Source: Zingiber officinale
Taxonomy: Eukaryota; Streptophyta; Magnoliopsida; Zingiberales; Zingiberaceae
Direction of reading: 5' to 3'
NCBI RefSeq assembly: GCF_018446385.1
Contig: NC_056005.1
Location: 60,548,239 to 60,612,238, forward strand
DNA length: 64,000 nucleotides
The notes under the pieces are model-generated. The model searched no databases. It saw nothing but the letters and a program-made list of their open reading frames with translations, and was not told the origin of the DNA. Below, one piece after another: positions 32,169 through 43,767 of this stretch. The position numbers were made by a program, and so were the translations under genes. Within the stretch, counting starts at the first letter, position 1. The number at the start of each line of letters is the position of its first letter.

Positions 32169-33509
32169 ATGACTTTCAACCCACTGGCCATTATTCTAAA
32201 AGAAAACAGACTTACTGGTCCCAACTATATAGATTGGAAAAGAAACCTGGACATTATTTTAACTGCTGAGGGCTATAAGTTTGTACTGTCAGAGGAATGC
32301 CCAGAAACACCTAGCAATGATTCTACCCCAGAGGAGATTCAACATCATAGTAAATGGGTAAAAGCTGATGAGATGGCACAGTGTTATATCTTGGCTTCGA
32401 TGTCAAATGTATTGCAACATCAGCATCAGGACTTACCAACAGCCTATGATATAATGGACAATCTCAAGGAACTCTTCGGACATCAGAATTGGGCTGCTAG
32501 GCAAGAGGCAATGAGAAAACTGATGACAGCCACCATGACTGAGGGGACTCCCGTGAGGGATCATATTCACAAGATGATGACTTACTTAAACGAAATACAA
32601 GTTCTTGGAGGGGAAATTGATGGGGAAACCCAGGTGGATATCATCCTCCAAACGCTGCCCAGAAGTTTTGAGCATTTTCGCCTGAACTATAATATGAATA
32701 AAAGGATGTATTCATTGGCGGAACTTCTGACAGAACTTCAGGCAGCCGAAGGGTTGTTTCGTCAACATTCTCAAATTCACTATGCTGAAAATGGTTCTAC
32801 TTCTAAGCCAAAAGGCAAGAAGAAGAAGAAACAAAATGACTTAGCAAAGAAGGTGAATAAACCTCAAGGTGCAGGACAAAAAGCTGGAATAAAGAAGCCG
32901 AAGGGCAAGTGCTTTATTTGCAAGCAGACTGGACATTGGAAGGTAGACTGCCCTTGTAGGAAACATAACAATAAAGGTATATCTCATACTCTAGTAGTTG
33001 AAACATGTTTAGCAGTGTTATCTACCAGCACCTGGTGTGTAGATACGGGAGCCACTGATCATGTCTGTAATTCTTTGCAGGGGTTCCAGGAAATCCGACG
33101 ACTATTTGATAGAGAGATAACTGTCTACATGGGCAATACTACTAAGGTGGCGGCTGTTGCAGTGGGAGACGTCTACTTATCATTTGATAGGAATAGGAAA
33201 TTGGTTTTAAGGAATTGTCTTTATGTACCCAGTTTTAGAAAGAATTTAATTTCAGTTTCTAAACTGTATTTGGATGGATATTCAGTTTCCTTTAGTAACA
33301 ATGTGGTTATAAAGAGAAATAAAGTGATTATCTATTCTGGTGCATTGGTTGGTAATTTATATACTTTAAATCCAATTTCTCCCACAAAGCAAAATATGGA
33401 AATTAATAACACATCTTCTAACTCTAATAAGAGAAAAGAACCTTCGGAAATGAACCAAACACATCTTTGGCATCTAAGGCTTGGTCATATTAACTTAAGT
33501 AGGATTTAA
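32169..33509 (+). CDS. Copia-B gag and protease
   Basis: Start chosen at MTFNPLAIILKENRLTGPNY because Copia-C has the same start at 54832. The upstream in-frame Met at 32106 lies in the leader. The N-terminal gag block (NYIDWKRNLDIIL) is followed by a helical capsid region, a Lys-rich linker, a CCHC knuckle CFICKQTGHWKVDC near residue 250 and the protease motif WCVDTGATDHVCN near residue 292. The product packages element RNA and matures the polyprotein. TAA at 33507-33509, where relatives have Gln, ends the frame early just after HLWHLRLGHINLSRI, the start of the integrase zinc finger. Confidence 0.9.
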   Translation: MTFNPLAIILKENRLTGPNYIDWKRNLDIILTAEGYKFVLSEECPETPSNDSTPEEIQHHSKWVKADEMAQCYILASMSNVLQHQHQDLPTAYDIMDNLKELFGHQNWAARQEAMRKLMTATMTEGTPVRDHIHKMMTYLNEIQVLGGEIDGETQVDIILQTLPRSFEHFRLNYNMNKRMYSLAELLTELQAAEGLFRQHSQIHYAENGSTSKPKGKKKKKQNDLAKKVNKPQGAGQKAGIKKPKGKCFICKQTGHWKVDCPCRKHNNKGISHTLVVETCLAVLSTSTWCVDTGATDHVCNSLQGFQEIRRLFDREITVYMGNTTKVAAVAVGDVYLSFDRNRKLVLRNCLYVPSFRKNLISVSKLYLDGYSVSFSNNVVIKRNKVIIYSGALVGNLYTLNPISPTKQNMEINNTSSNSNKRKEPSEMNQTHLWHLRLGHINLSRI

Positions 33510-34256
33510 AGGCTTGTAGTCGATGGACTCTTGGGTCCATTAGAGTTGGAAAACTTTCTAACGTGTGAATCCTGCTTGGAAGGTAAGATGACCAAGAGAC
33601 CTTTTAAGGCCAAGGGGTATAGAGCCAAAGAAGCATTAGAATTGGTTCATTCTGATTTGTGTGGTCCTATGTCTATCCAGACTAGAGGTGGCTTTGAATA
33701 TTTTGTCTCTTTTATAGATGATTATTCAAGATATGGATACATTTACCTAATGCGCCACAAGTCTGAGTGCTTTGATAAGTTCAAAGAGTACAAGGCTGAT
33801 GTGGAGAAACGTCTAGGTAAGAGTATCAAGACACTACGGTCTGATCGTGGTGGCGAATACCTCTTAGGAGAGTTTAGGAATTACTTATTAGAGGCCGGGA
33901 TTCAATCCCAATTATTCGCACCTGGTACACCCCAACAGAATGGTGTGGCAGAACGAAGGAATATGACTCTTATGGAGATGGTTAGATCGATGATGAGTTA
34001 TTCAGAATTACCAAATTCGTTTTGGGGATACGCTCTGGAAACAGCAGCGCACATTCTGAATTTAGTACCTTCTAAATCAGTATCTTCTACTCCCACAGAA
34101 TTATGGAATGGGCGAAAGCCCAGTCTAAGACATATCCGGATTTGGGGTAGTCCAGCACATGTGCTGAAACAAGATGCTGATAAGTTAGAATCTCGTACAG
34201 AAGTTCGTATGTTTGTGGGGGTATCCCAGAGGAATGAAAGGCGGTTTATTTTATAG
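33510..34256 (+). CDS. Copia-B integrase
   Basis: It continues in the same frame as gag after the stop at 33507. It shows the zinc-finger cysteines (CESCLEGKMTK) and an intact DDE set: D in HSDLCGP, D in LRSDRGGEYL and E in NGVAERRN. It ends at 34254-34256 because one extra base in a G run near 34217-34221 shifts the frame; the true reading goes on in the frame that opens at 34213. The product would join element cDNA to chromosomal DNA. Confidence 0.9.
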   Translation, partial: RLVVDGLLGPLELENFLTCESCLEGKMTKRPFKAKGYRAKEALELVHSDLCGPMSIQTRGGFEYFVSFIDDYSRYGYIYLMRHKSECFDKFKEYKADVEKRLGKSIKTLRSDRGGEYLLGEFRNYLLEAGIQSQLFAPGTPQQNGVAERRNMTLMEMVRSMMSYSELPNSFWGYALETAAHILNLVPSKSVSSTPTELWNGRKPSLRHIRIWGSPAHVLKQDADKLESRTEVRMFVGVSQRNERRFIL

Positions 34257-35286
34257 TCCTAAAGACCAGAAGGTCATTGTTAGCATCAATGCCCAGTTTT
34301 TAGAAGAAGACTATATAATGGATCACAAGCCCAGTAGTAAAATTGTTCTAGAAGAACTTAGAGAGGACACGTCTACTTCAGTACCAATAGTACAAGATGA
34401 AGTACCACAAGAGACTGCAACACGTGTCACACATGATACACAACCACAAACGGTGCCTCGTCGTAGTGGGAGGGTTGTAAAGCAGCCCGAGAGATTCATG
34501 TTTTTGGGTGAGTCTTCGGACTTGATCCCAGGCAAACATGAACTAGATCCCCGGACATATGATGAAGCACTCCAAGATATAGATGCAGTATCTTGGCAAA
34601 AGGCAATGAATTCCGAAATAGAATCTATGTATTCTAATAAGGTCTGGGAGCTTGTAGAACCACCTGATGGTGTAAAAGCCATTGGATGCAAGTGGATCTA
34701 TAAAAGGAAAAGAGGGACAGATGGGAAGGTAGAAACCTTCAAAGCAAGGCTTGTTGCGAAGGAGGGAATCGATTATGAGGAGACCTTTTCGCCGGTAGCT
34801 ATGCTTAAGTCTATCCGGATACTCTTATCCATTGCCGCTCATATGGATTATGAGATTTGGCAAATGGATGTCAAGACAGCTTTCCTTAATGGAAGTCTTG
34901 AAGAAAACATCCATATGAAGCAACCAGAAGGGTTCATTGAAAAGGGCAAAGAGCATCTAGTGTGCAAACTTAATCGGTCCATTTATGGACTGAAGCAAGC
35001 TTCAAGATCTTGGAACATCCGGTTTAATGAAGTAATCCAATCATATGGATTTATTCAGTGTCCGGATGAGTTTTGTGTATACAAGAAGTGTAACGGAAAC
35101 ATGGTGGTATTTCTTGTGCTATACGTAGATGATATTTTGTTAATTGGCAATAATGTCAAGTTATTATCAGACGTAAGGGTATGGTTGTCCAAACAATTTG
35201 ATATAAAGGACTTAGGAGAATGTGCACACATCCTTGGGATCAAAGTTATAAGGGATCGCAAGAAAAGAATGTTGTGCCTATCCTAA
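34213..35286 (+). CDS. Copia-B integrase C-terminus and reverse transcriptase
   Basis: It opens within the integrase C-terminal region (GLFYSPKDQKVIVS) and passes a variable linker (RRSGRVVKQPERF). RT follows: CKWIYKRKRG, DYEETFSPVA, MDVKTAFLNGS, SIYGLKQASRSW and the intact catalytic YVDDILLIG near residue 305. A small deletion removed part of the conserved block before GIDYEETF. TAA at 35284-35286 replaces a conserved Gln in the SQ.. motif and cuts off RNase H. Confidence 0.9.
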   Translation: MWGYPRGMKGGLFYSPKDQKVIVSINAQFLEEDYIMDHKPSSKIVLEELREDTSTSVPIVQDEVPQETATRVTHDTQPQTVPRRSGRVVKQPERFMFLGESSDLIPGKHELDPRTYDEALQDIDAVSWQKAMNSEIESMYSNKVWELVEPPDGVKAIGCKWIYKRKRGTDGKVETFKARLVAKEGIDYEETFSPVAMLKSIRILLSIAAHMDYEIWQMDVKTAFLNGSLEENIHMKQPEGFIEKGKEHLVCKLNRSIYGLKQASRSWNIRFNEVIQSYGFIQCPDEFCVYKKCNGNMVVFLVLYVDDILLIGNNVKLLSDVRVWLSKQFDIKDLGECAHILGIKVIRDRKKRMLCLS

Positions 35287-36116
35287 GCTTTATATATAGA
35301 TACAATCCTTGCTCGTTTTAGCATGCAAAACTCCAAGAAAGGTTTCTTACCTTTTAGGCATGAAGTAGCCTTATCTAAAGAGATGTCTCCAAAAACATCA
35401 AAGGAGATTGAGGACATGAAGGTAGTTCCTTATGCTTCGGCTGTAGGAAGCCTTATGTATGCAATGTTGTGTACGAGACCTGATATCTGTTTTACCGTGG
35501 GCATGGTTAGCAGATATCAAAGTAACCCTGGACAAGGACATTGGACTGCAGTAAAGCATATATTAAAGTACCTGAAAAGGACTAGAGATTATATGCTAGT
35601 TTACCAAGCAGACGATTTACTCCCTATGGGTTACACGGATTCGGATTTCCAATCAGATAGGGACAACAGTAAGTCTACATCAGGCTATGTGTTTACTTTA
35701 GGAGGTGGAGCCATTGCATGGAGGAGTGTTAAGCAGGAATGCGTCTCAGACTCAACCATGGAAGCTGAGTATGTGGCAGCCTCTGAGGCAGCCAAAGAAG
35801 CTGTATGGCTCAGGAACTTTCTAATGGACTTAGATGTGATTCCTGGTTTGCCCAAGATCGTCACAATTTATTGTGATAATAGTGGAGCAGTTGCAAACTC
35901 GTAGGAACCACGAGCCCATAAGGCAAGTAAACATATAGAGCGCAAGTACCACCTGATACGAGACATCGTCAAGCGAAGAAAAGTTGTCGTCGCCAAGATA
36001 ACATCAGCAGATAACCTGGCAGATCCTTGCACTAAGGCCCTTCCAGCGAAAGCTTTTGATCGGCATGTGGAGGGGATGAGAATCAGATGTATGGCAACAG
36101 ATATGGCAGCTTAGAC
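35287..36116 (+). pseudogene. Copia-B RNase H
   Basis: Same frame as the RT. It includes SKKGFLPFRHEV, CTRPDICFTVGM, YTDSDFQSDRDNSKS and DSTMEAEYVA, the RNase H catalytic Asp/Glu motifs. TAG at 35902-35904 replaces Gln in the SQEPRAHK-type motif. After it the frame stays open to a natural stop near 36116, before the polypurine tract. RNase H removes template RNA during cDNA synthesis. Confidence 0.85.
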
Positions 36117-36126
36117 TTTTAGTATA

Positions 36127-36136
36127 AGTGGGAGAT
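36127..36136 (+). other. Copia-B polypurine tract
   Basis: AGTGGGAGAT sits immediately before the 3' LTR. Confidence 0.85.
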
Positions 36137-36917
36137 TGTTGGAGTGTATACTTAAAACTTTAGCTTTTGTACACATTTATTTTGAAATAAAGAATCACAT
36201 TGGTAAAATGTTTACATTTATTTGTTAAATGTAATTGTTCAATTAATTTATATATTAGATAACATGGAGTGTGGAGTCACACTTAGAAGATCATGTTGTC
36301 GGTTCTCTATAAATTATAAACAGTTGCTCACGACTAAGATGGAAAGGAACAAACCATCAGAATAGACGTAGTGTAATTAAGTATTAGTTTATCTTGACTA
36401 ATAAATTACACTGATACACTTTAAGTGTATTGAGTAGGATCATTTAGGTAAGTTCTTTTTGTGCTGACTTAGTAAAAGAATTAGACCTTAGTTATTATGG
36501 AAGTGTGTGCTCTTAATCCTAATATAATAACAAGCATGTATATTTAATATTTATTTCTTTGACTTATCAAAGGGTGAGATTTAGCTCGATAAATCAATAT
36601 GCCCGATAAGTTGGGAAATGATATTACTTATAGTATATGTTGTTGATTATAGAAGTAATCTGTGTCCTAGTTATCTAGGTTGAGAATGCCCCCAAGAGGA
36701 GCTCATAAGGATTGCCATGTTAAACCCTGCAGGTGGACCTAGTCCAACATGACAATAAAGTTGAGTGGTACTACTCTTGGAGCTAGATATTAATTAAATG
36801 AGTTGTCAGTAACTCACTTAATTAGTGGACATTTGTAATCTTAAACACAGGGAGACTAACACACTCATGATAAGAAGGAGCCCATAATGTAATTTGGGAT
36901 TGGTGCGGTAGTGCGGT
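36137..36917 (+). mobile_element. Copia-B 3' LTR, left part
   Basis: It starts TGTTGGAGTGTATAC and aligns with the beginning of the 5' LTR at about 1-2 percent difference by eye. Gypsy-G enters after GCGGT at 36913-36917. Confidence 0.9.
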
Positions 36918-39900
36918 TGTCACGCCCCAGGTAGTCCTTGTCCGAAGAAATTTCGGCAGCATCTCCCCTGTACGGCGGACAATATGAATCTCAGTATACA
37001 TATATCTATACCTCGGCCACACCCGGCCGGAACAATACACACAAATAGTAAACAATCCACGCAGTTATATTCAACATTTCTATAGAGATATAATATGAAC
37101 AATCCACGCAGTTATATAAAGAAAAGATGATATAGAAATCAATGAAGATATACGTACACATCCTACTCCACTACAACGAAGAAAAACAAAATCCACGACG
37201 TAATGAAAATATATCCGCAGTGGAAAAACCAAAGTAGTAAACCCAAGTGGTCGATATAAAGTCCACAATACAAACCCACATCACAAGTATACGTATAAAA
37301 GCGAATACAGAAAATGATATCTAGAAATCCTCGCGACAAAGGGGCTAGCGACTGGCATCTCTCCTGACGGCATCAACCTGAAAAATAGTAACAATGGGGT
37401 GAGTTCAAAGAACTCAGCAGGTAAACCAATAGACATGTACAGCAATATATATCCACCAGTAACATCCTATGGTACAGTACACTAAACCATAGAGCCTACA
37501 GTACAGTCTCCTAACAGTATAACCTATGGTACAGCCTCCTAACAGTAAAACAGATATGCATAGCTGAAATAAACTGTAATAACCAGCAATAAGCATAAAG
37601 TACAGTTTATAGCAAGAATAATAAGAAAATGCATAACTGAAATAAACTGTACTCACCTGCGAGGCTTGGGCGAATGACTGTGGACATACACAGATAAAGA
37701 TAGTCAGAGCAAATACGCATGTATCCTGTATGCATGTCAATCATATGCAATCACCCAAGTGCACCATCCAATATGCAACAATCACAATAAATGCAATCTG
37801 TGCATATGATGCAATATGACATGGTCACCCCTGACGCCAGTCAGAATCTCACACACAATGGTGAGACCGCGTGGGTAGGGCTGTGACACCGTGCACTCTG
37901 CCGTCACTACCCCTGAAGAGTGACCGAGTGGACGGGATGCTGTCGGAGTACACCTATCCTCCTACCTCAAACATAGTGAGGGAGCGCAATGCTCTCAACT
38001 CCCGGTACGCGATGACGGGGAGGGATCCCGGCTGCAACCCCGCTGTATCGTGCTACCCATGAGCACCCCGGCGGTGCACCACCGAGCAACCTGCCATACA
38101 CACCCTGAGTGCTGTGCCACTACCCATGCAGTAGACACGTTGTGTGCAGGCCCTCATGTAGCCGGCCGACGAGCTCAACAATAATGGAGTCGTCCATCGC
38201 CCAGCATGCAATCATGCGGTATGGTGCATGCGGCTACAGAATGTCATACCTGAACGTATCCTCCTCCATATACGTAGGTGCCAAAAAGGTAAACGTAGAT
38301 ATATAACAGAGATATAAACAACATGAATCCAACAATATATAACAAGTATCTCCAACATCTAATCATGGGTAGATAAGCACTATAAGTAACCATAACCACG
38401 AACACATATACACATGGCAAGAGATAAAAGTAAACCAGACTAATGTAAAGCATCTAACAGTAGAAGCATGTGATAGGTATCAACTAAGCTAAGACCAGGG
38501 AAGAAATAAATCTACCATCTATCACTAGTAACTATATATAAACTATACATATCATAAGACAGTATCAAAAGATAAGTCAAAGGGTACCCGCCTCAAATAG
38601 AAGGTACAATCCAAATCCGAAGTCGAGACGCCTATCTCGAATCAGAGTCCTGTGTCAAACAATATATATATATTTTATTTAGCTAAATCCAAATGATTAG
38701 CTAAATAAAATCTCCAAAACTAAATTAGGGCAAAACCCTAATCACCATTTAGATTAGAAATCTAAACTTAGATTAAATCCAATAGTTGACTAGGGTTAAT
38801 TGTCTTAACCCTAATCATTCCATTAGTTTAATCTAAGCAACCAAATCTAATCACAATCAACCACTACTTACAACCTCTAGTAATCATGTAATCCAAATCA
38901 TACCTAAATCTACACATAACCAACTAAATATAACCCTAATTCGTATCATTAAAACAAGGTAACAATTGACCTCCAAAAACTTACCCAAATCCAAGGTGAT
39001 CACCAGTAGATCACCACCCAAGATGTTGCTGTCAGTTAGGGTAGTTGCTGTTGGAACCCAAGAAAGTTCACAGCACTCAACCTTGCTGAAATCTTGAGCA
39101 CACCTCATTGATCAGAACCTATTGACTGCTGGGATTCTTCTCCACTTCAACCGAGACCTCAATCACAGTGAAGAAGAGAAAGTCCAAGTACTGATCAAGG
39201 GATTTACAGCAAACAATTGAATCTGACATCAAGATCACAACAAAGAAAAGAGAGTAAGAATCAACAATGCATTACCTCGATCGGTTGCCTCCAGAAAGTG
39301 TCACCTAATCCAATCCATAATGCAATGTATTGAATCTACTGACCCTCAGCTAGCCAGCGTCTGCCAAGACCTAGCTCCAGCAGAGGAATCCAAGATCCAC
39401 TCAAACGATCCATGACCTGACCTAGGATCGCCGACGATCAAAGAGGAAAAGCAAGAATCGAGGATGAAACTCGAAGCTAGGGCACAAATCAGAGAACAGA
39501 AAAGCGAGAGGATCAATTGCTTACCCTTGAAGCCCTAATTGTCCCCTCACGCCGGTGATCGGCGATGGCACGGCTCAATCCAACGGCGCTGTCCGATACG
39601 GCTAGAGAAGACACGGATCGCTCCGGGAATGACTCGTGGAGAAGGAATGAAGGGCCGATACGCTGGGGACAACACAGATCGGGCACCCGTCGTGCCCTAG
39701 CCGCCTCGCCGTCGACACTCGGCCGCCGAATCCACTGAACAAATCTCCCCTCAGTCGAAGACAGCACGGCTCCGCTGGTTTCCGTCGTGTTCCAGCAAGC
39801 TCCGGTGGCTTCCTCCTCGGGCGATGTCAACGATGGACGAAGGTCCCTCGGCTTGGCTTCGATTCGTCCGCGAGACAAAGAGAGGGAACAGAGGAAGGGA

Positions 39901-40164
39901 AGAAATGTCGGGGAAGAGGAGAAGCTCGGGTTCGGCGATAGGTTTAGGGAAAAAGAAATAAAAGAAAAGGAATTATATAAATAACACATTTCCTCACTTT
40001 AATGAGTATCCCAAATAGGCCTTATCCGAACCCATTAATTCGTCCCCTCAAAATTCGTCGTACGAGCTCCGAAAAATTCCCAGAAAATTTCTAAAACTTC
40101 TAGAAAAATTCTATAAGGCTATTTTCCAAATAACCCTATTAATTAAATTTTCTATGATCTCACA
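36918..40164 (-). mobile_element. Gypsy-G 3' LTR, full length
   Basis: 3247 bp, TGTCACGCCCC to ..GATCTCACA on the plus strand. Its half at 38576-40164 matches 45684-47272. The other half (36918-38575) has no counterpart in the 5' LTR but does in solo LTR L4 ('tgtcacgcccc', 'gcagcatctcccctgtac'). It holds a GC-rich patch around 37840-38200. No gene is supported inside; frames such as 39513-39989 repeat in the other LTR. Confidence 0.88.
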
Positions 40165-40174
40165 TCCTCCCCTA
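40165..40174 (-). other. Gypsy-G polypurine tract
   Basis: On the minus strand TAGGGGAGGA directly precedes TGTGAGATC of the 3' LTR. Confidence 0.85.
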
Positions 40175-40273
40175 CTAATAAAAATTTGGTCCCCAAATTT
40201 CGCTATAACCAATAGCAAACACTGAAATATAACCATGTAGTATAAATGCTGAAGAAACTCTAACCCACATACC

Positions 40274-40894
40274 TCAAGTAAAAAGATGGGGGTATCGAGC
40301 TCGGATCGTATCCTCCAGCTCCCACGTAGCCTCCTCGTCAGAATGATGCTGCCATCCGACTTTAACCAGTCGGGCCGTCTTGTTCCGCAGCTGACGCTCT
40401 CTACGGTCCAGAATCCGTACCGGAACCTCCTCATAAGTAACGTCCGCCTGAATAGGAATAGATATATCTGACAGAACATGTGCCGGATCGGATACGTATC
40501 TCCTCAGCATAGATACATGGAATACATCGTGAATGCCAGCTAGAGATGGTGGTAGCGCCAGACGGTAAGCTACTGCTCCAATCCTCTCCAAGATCTGGAA
40601 TGGCCCAATATATCGGGGAGCTAGCTTACCTCGGAGACCAAATCTCTTCACCCCTTTCGTGGGTGAAACTCTAAGAAATACATGATCACCAATGGAGAAC
40701 TCCAGGGGTCTCCGTCTCTGATCAGCATAACTCTTCTGACGGTCCTGAGCCTCTGACATCCTCCGTCTGATAGTACGAACTAACTCTGCATCCTGCTGAG
40801 CTCTCTGAGGTCCTATCAACTGGGCCTCCCCAACCTCTTCCCAGAGGATGAGTGTCCGACAAGGCCTACCATACAATGCCTCAAACGGTGCCAT
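40274..40894 (-). CDS. Gypsy-G integrase C-terminus with chromodomain
   Basis: 206 residues. It opens at [14 protein letters not shown], the conserved end of the gypsy integrase core. It continues through the GPY/F module ([22 protein letters not shown]) and ends in a chromodomain-type segment ([40 protein letters not shown]). In chromoviruses this tail is thought to steer insertion to heterochromatin. A frameshift separates it from the integrase core upstream, near 40895-40915. Confidence 0.88.
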   Translation of the reverse strand: MAPFEALYGRPCRTLILWEEVGEAQLIGPQRAQQDAELVRTIRRRMSEAQDRQKSYADQRRRPLEFSIGDHVFLRVSPTKGVKRFGLRGKLAPRYIGPFQILERIGAVAYRLALPPSLAGIHDVFHVSMLRRYVSDPAHVLSDISIPIQADVTYEEVPVRILDRRERQLRNKTARLVKVGWQHHSDEEATWELEDTIRARYPHLFT

Positions 40895-41024
40895 CTGGAT
40901 AGCTGTTGTTGTAGGCGAACTCCACTAATGGCAGGTGGTCCTCCCAACTGCCTCCGAAGTCCATGACACAAGACCTCAGCAAGTCCTCCAATGTCTGAAT
41001 AGTCCGCTCTGAGTGCCCATCTGT

Positions 41025-42017
41025 CTACGGATAGAATGTCGTACTGAAACGAAGCTGTGTGCCCAAGGACTGCTGCAGACTCTGCCAGAATCGGGACGTG
41101 AACCGTGGGTCTCTATCAGATATAATGATCAACGGAACTCCATGCAATCTGATAATCTCTCGACAGTATAACTCAGCTAATCGATCCAGAGAATCAGTCT
41201 TCCGGATCGCTAAAAAGTGTGCGGATTTGGTTAATCGGTCAACGATTACCCAAATCGCATCATGGCCTCGACGAGTCCTAGGCAACCCAACCTCGAAATC
41301 CATAGTAATGTGCTCCCACTTCCACTCGGGAATAGGGATCCTCTGAAGTAATCCAGCAGGTCTCTGGTGCTCAGCCTTCACCTGCTGACAGACAAGACAT
41401 CTGGCTACAAACTCCGCGATGTCTTTCTTCATACCGTTCCACCAATAGGAACGCCTCAAATCACGATACATACGGGTCCCACCTGGGTGGATAGCAAATC
41501 TAGAATGATGAGCCTCCTGAAGTAACTCCTCCATGACCGGGTGAGACTGAGGTACACATAATCTACCTCGGAAATAAACAATCCCCTCATCGTCTCGTGT
41601 AAACTCAGTCTGCTGTCCGGAAGCTATCTGGCTGCTAATGAACTGTAAATGCTGATCTCCGGCCTGGGCCTCTCGAATCCTCATCCTGATCGACGACTGA
41701 GCCACCATGGTAACAAGAATACCCTGCTCTGTCCGTCCCTGCTCCTCAAGGCCCAACTCGGCGAATCCCTGAATCAAGTCCGTGACTGTAACTCGATGAC
41801 AAGCTAAAGTCCCTCTGGACTTCCTGCTCAGTACATCAGCAACCACATTAGCTTTACCCGGATGGTAGCTAATAGTACAATCATAATCCTTCAAGAACTC
41901 CATCCATCTCCTCTGTCGGAGATTGAGTTCCTTCTGGGTGAAAATATATTTGAGACTCTTATGATCAGTAAGAATCTCAAAAGTAATACCATAAAGATGA
42001 TGTCGCCAAATCTTCAA
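41025..42017 (-). CDS. Gypsy-G RNase H end and integrase
   Basis: It begins in RNase H ([36 protein letters not shown]). The HHCC zinc finger (H..H of [10 protein letters not shown], then CLVCQQVK) and integrase core follow, with D in TMDFEVGLP and D in [17 protein letters not shown] at 41025-41027 replaces the Gln after FYP, just before the third acidic residue (SERT), which remains readable downstream. The frame opposite to the preceding pol part shows a frameshift near 41990-42020. Confidence 0.88.
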   Translation of the reverse strand: MKIWRHHLYGITFEILTDHKSLKYIFTQKELNLRQRRWMEFLKDYDCTISYHPGKANVVADVLSRKSRGTLACHRVTVTDLIQGFAELGLEEQGRTEQGILVTMVAQSSIRMRIREAQAGDQHLQFISSQIASGQQTEFTRDDEGIVYFRGRLCVPQSHPVMEELLQEAHHSRFAIHPGGTRMYRDLRRSYWWNGMKKDIAEFVARCLVCQQVKAEHQRPAGLLQRIPIPEWKWEHITMDFEVGLPRTRRGHDAIWVIVDRLTKSAHFLAIRKTDSLDRLAELYCREIIRLHGVPLIIISDRDPRFTSRFWQSLQQSLGTQLRFSTTFYP

Positions 42018-43767
42018 AGTAAAAGGTAATAGCGGCTAGCTCTAAATCATGTACTAGGTAGTTCTTCTCATGCTCCTTCAACTGATGAGAAGCATAGGAG
42101 ACTACCCTACCGTGCTGCATCAAAACAGCGCCCAAGCCCTGAAGAGATGCGTCTGTGTAAAGTACGAATCCGTCATCACCAGAAGGTAAAACCAAAACTG
42201 GTGCTGATACTAATCTCCGCTTCAGCTCCTGGAAGCTGGTCTCACAAGCCTCTGACCACGTGAACTTCACGCCTTTCCTAGTCAGACGTGTCAATGGCAT
42301 AGCAATGCTGGAGAAACCCTCAACGAATCGTCGGTAATATCCAGCCAAGCCCAAGAAACTACGGATCTCCTGGACTGACTTCGGCTGCTCCCAGCTAGTG
42401 ATAGCCTCGATCTTCTGAGGATCTACAGAAATACCTCGGCTAGACACCACATGTCCCAGAAAACCAACTGAGGGAAGCCAAAATGCACACTTGCTGAACT
42501 TCGCATACAGATGATGTCGTCGAAGAGTCTCCAAGACTATGCGACGGTGCTGCGCATGTTCCTCCTCGGAACGCGAATAGACCAATATGTCATCGATAAA
42601 CACAATCACAAACTGATCTAAATACTCCAAAAAGATACGGTTCATCAAATCCATAAATACTGCAGGAGCATTGGTAAGCCCAAATGGCATTACCAAAAAC
42701 TCGTAATGTCCGTATCTGGTGCGAAATGCTGTCTTCTGAATATCAGAATTTCTAACTCTCAGCTGATGATATCCAGACCGCAGATCAATCTTAGAATACA
42801 CTGAGGTATCTCTGAGCTGATCAAATAAATCCTCAATCCGGGGCAAGGGGTACTTATTTCTGATAGTCACTGCATTCAGCTGCCTATAATCGATGCACAA
42901 CCTCAGAGTACCATCCTTCTTCTTGACGAATAGTACTGGAGACCCCCACGGAGATACACTAGGGCGAATAAAGCCCCTATCTAATAACTCCTGGAGTTGG
43001 ACCTTTAGTTCGTCCAACTCTTTCAGTGCCATATGATACGGAGCTTTCGATGCTGGTGCAGTCCCTGGAATCAGCTCAATAGCAAACTCCACTTGCCTTC
43101 GGGGAGGCAAACCTGGTAACTCGTCTGGAAAAACGTCTGGATACTCTCGGACCACCGGAACGTCTGAGAGCTGAGAACTACTGCTGTCGTCAGTATTAAT
43201 CAAAGATAATAGAAATCCCTGACATCCATGTGATAGCAGTTTCTGCGCCTGTATCGCAGAAATGGTCGATATCCCATCGTCTCTGATGCCAGTGAAATCC
43301 CAAGAGGGTTGGTTCGGAGGTCGAAACATAACCACCCTCTTCTGGCAATCAACTGTGGCATGATAAGCAGACAGCCAATCCATACCCAGGATAATATCGA
43401 ACTCGACCATCTCCAGTACTAACAAATCTACGGTGAGTATGATGCTACCAAAATCTAACGGACAACCTTTGACCTCCTGAGTGACATCCAAGGTATCACC
43501 AGATGGTAAGGAGACGGTCAGTCGTCGCGGTCTATGAGAAGGTAGTCTACCAATCTCTCTCATAAATGCACAAGATATAAAAAAATGTGAACTACCTGTA
43601 TCAATTAGCATATCAGCAGAAAATGCATAAAGTAAAATCGTACCGCGGAAAACGGATCCGTCGGCCCGCTGTGCGTCCTCTCTGGTGACCGCGTGTACTC
43701 GTCCAGCATCGGTCGGTGGTAGAGGCGGTAGTACTGCCAAAGGCTGCTGCATCGAAGTCGAGCACAC
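41977..43767 (-). CDS. Gypsy-G protease, reverse transcriptase and RNase H
   Basis: 596 residues. The aspartic protease has DTG at 56-58 ([11 protein letters not shown]). LGMDW at 128-132 marks the protease-RT boundary. RT carries [10 protein letters not shown] near 293-302, [12 protein letters not shown] at 360-371 and the catalytic FIDDILVYS at 390-398 (the F/YxDD box). RNase H starts near 535 with [14 protein letters not shown]. The frame is lost after [11 protein letters not shown] by an indel near 42020, where the RNase H continues in the frame of 41025-42017. The first Met lies within degraded gag sequence, so the start is only the first open codon. Confidence 0.92.
   Translation of the reverse strand: MCSTSMQQPLAVLPPLPPTDAGRVHAVTREDAQRADGSVFRGTILLYAFSADMLIDTGSSHFFISCAFMREIGRLPSHRPRRLTVSLPSGDTLDVTQEVKGCPLDFGSIILTVDLLVLEMVEFDIILGMDWLSAYHATVDCQKRVVMFRPPNQPSWDFTGIRDDGISTISAIQAQKLLSHGCQGFLLSLINTDDSSSSQLSDVPVVREYPDVFPDELPGLPPRRQVEFAIELIPGTAPASKAPYHMALKELDELKVQLQELLDRGFIRPSVSPWGSPVLFVKKKDGTLRLCIDYRQLNAVTIRNKYPLPRIEDLFDQLRDTSVYSKIDLRSGYHQLRVRNSDIQKTAFRTRYGHYEFLVMPFGLTNAPAVFMDLMNRIFLEYLDQFVIVFIDDILVYSRSEEEHAQHRRIVLETLRRHHLYAKFSKCAFWLPSVGFLGHVVSSRGISVDPQKIEAITSWEQPKSVQEIRSFLGLAGYYRRFVEGFSSIAMPLTRLTRKGVKFTWSEACETSFQELKRRLVSAPVLVLPSGDDGFVLYTDASLQGLGAVLMQHGRVVSYASHQLKEHEKNYLVHDLELAAITFYFEDLATSSLWYYF

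Noticed and set aside
37840-38200. tRNA or other structured RNA gene in the GC-rich patch
   Set aside because: No cloverleaf or A/B box pair could be traced, and the patch recurs in diverged form in L4 as part of the LTR.
39513-39989. 158-residue minus-strand frame, repeated at 46597-47097
   Set aside because: The two copies are the two LTRs of Gypsy-G. The frame lies in LTR leader sequence and shows no recognisable protein.
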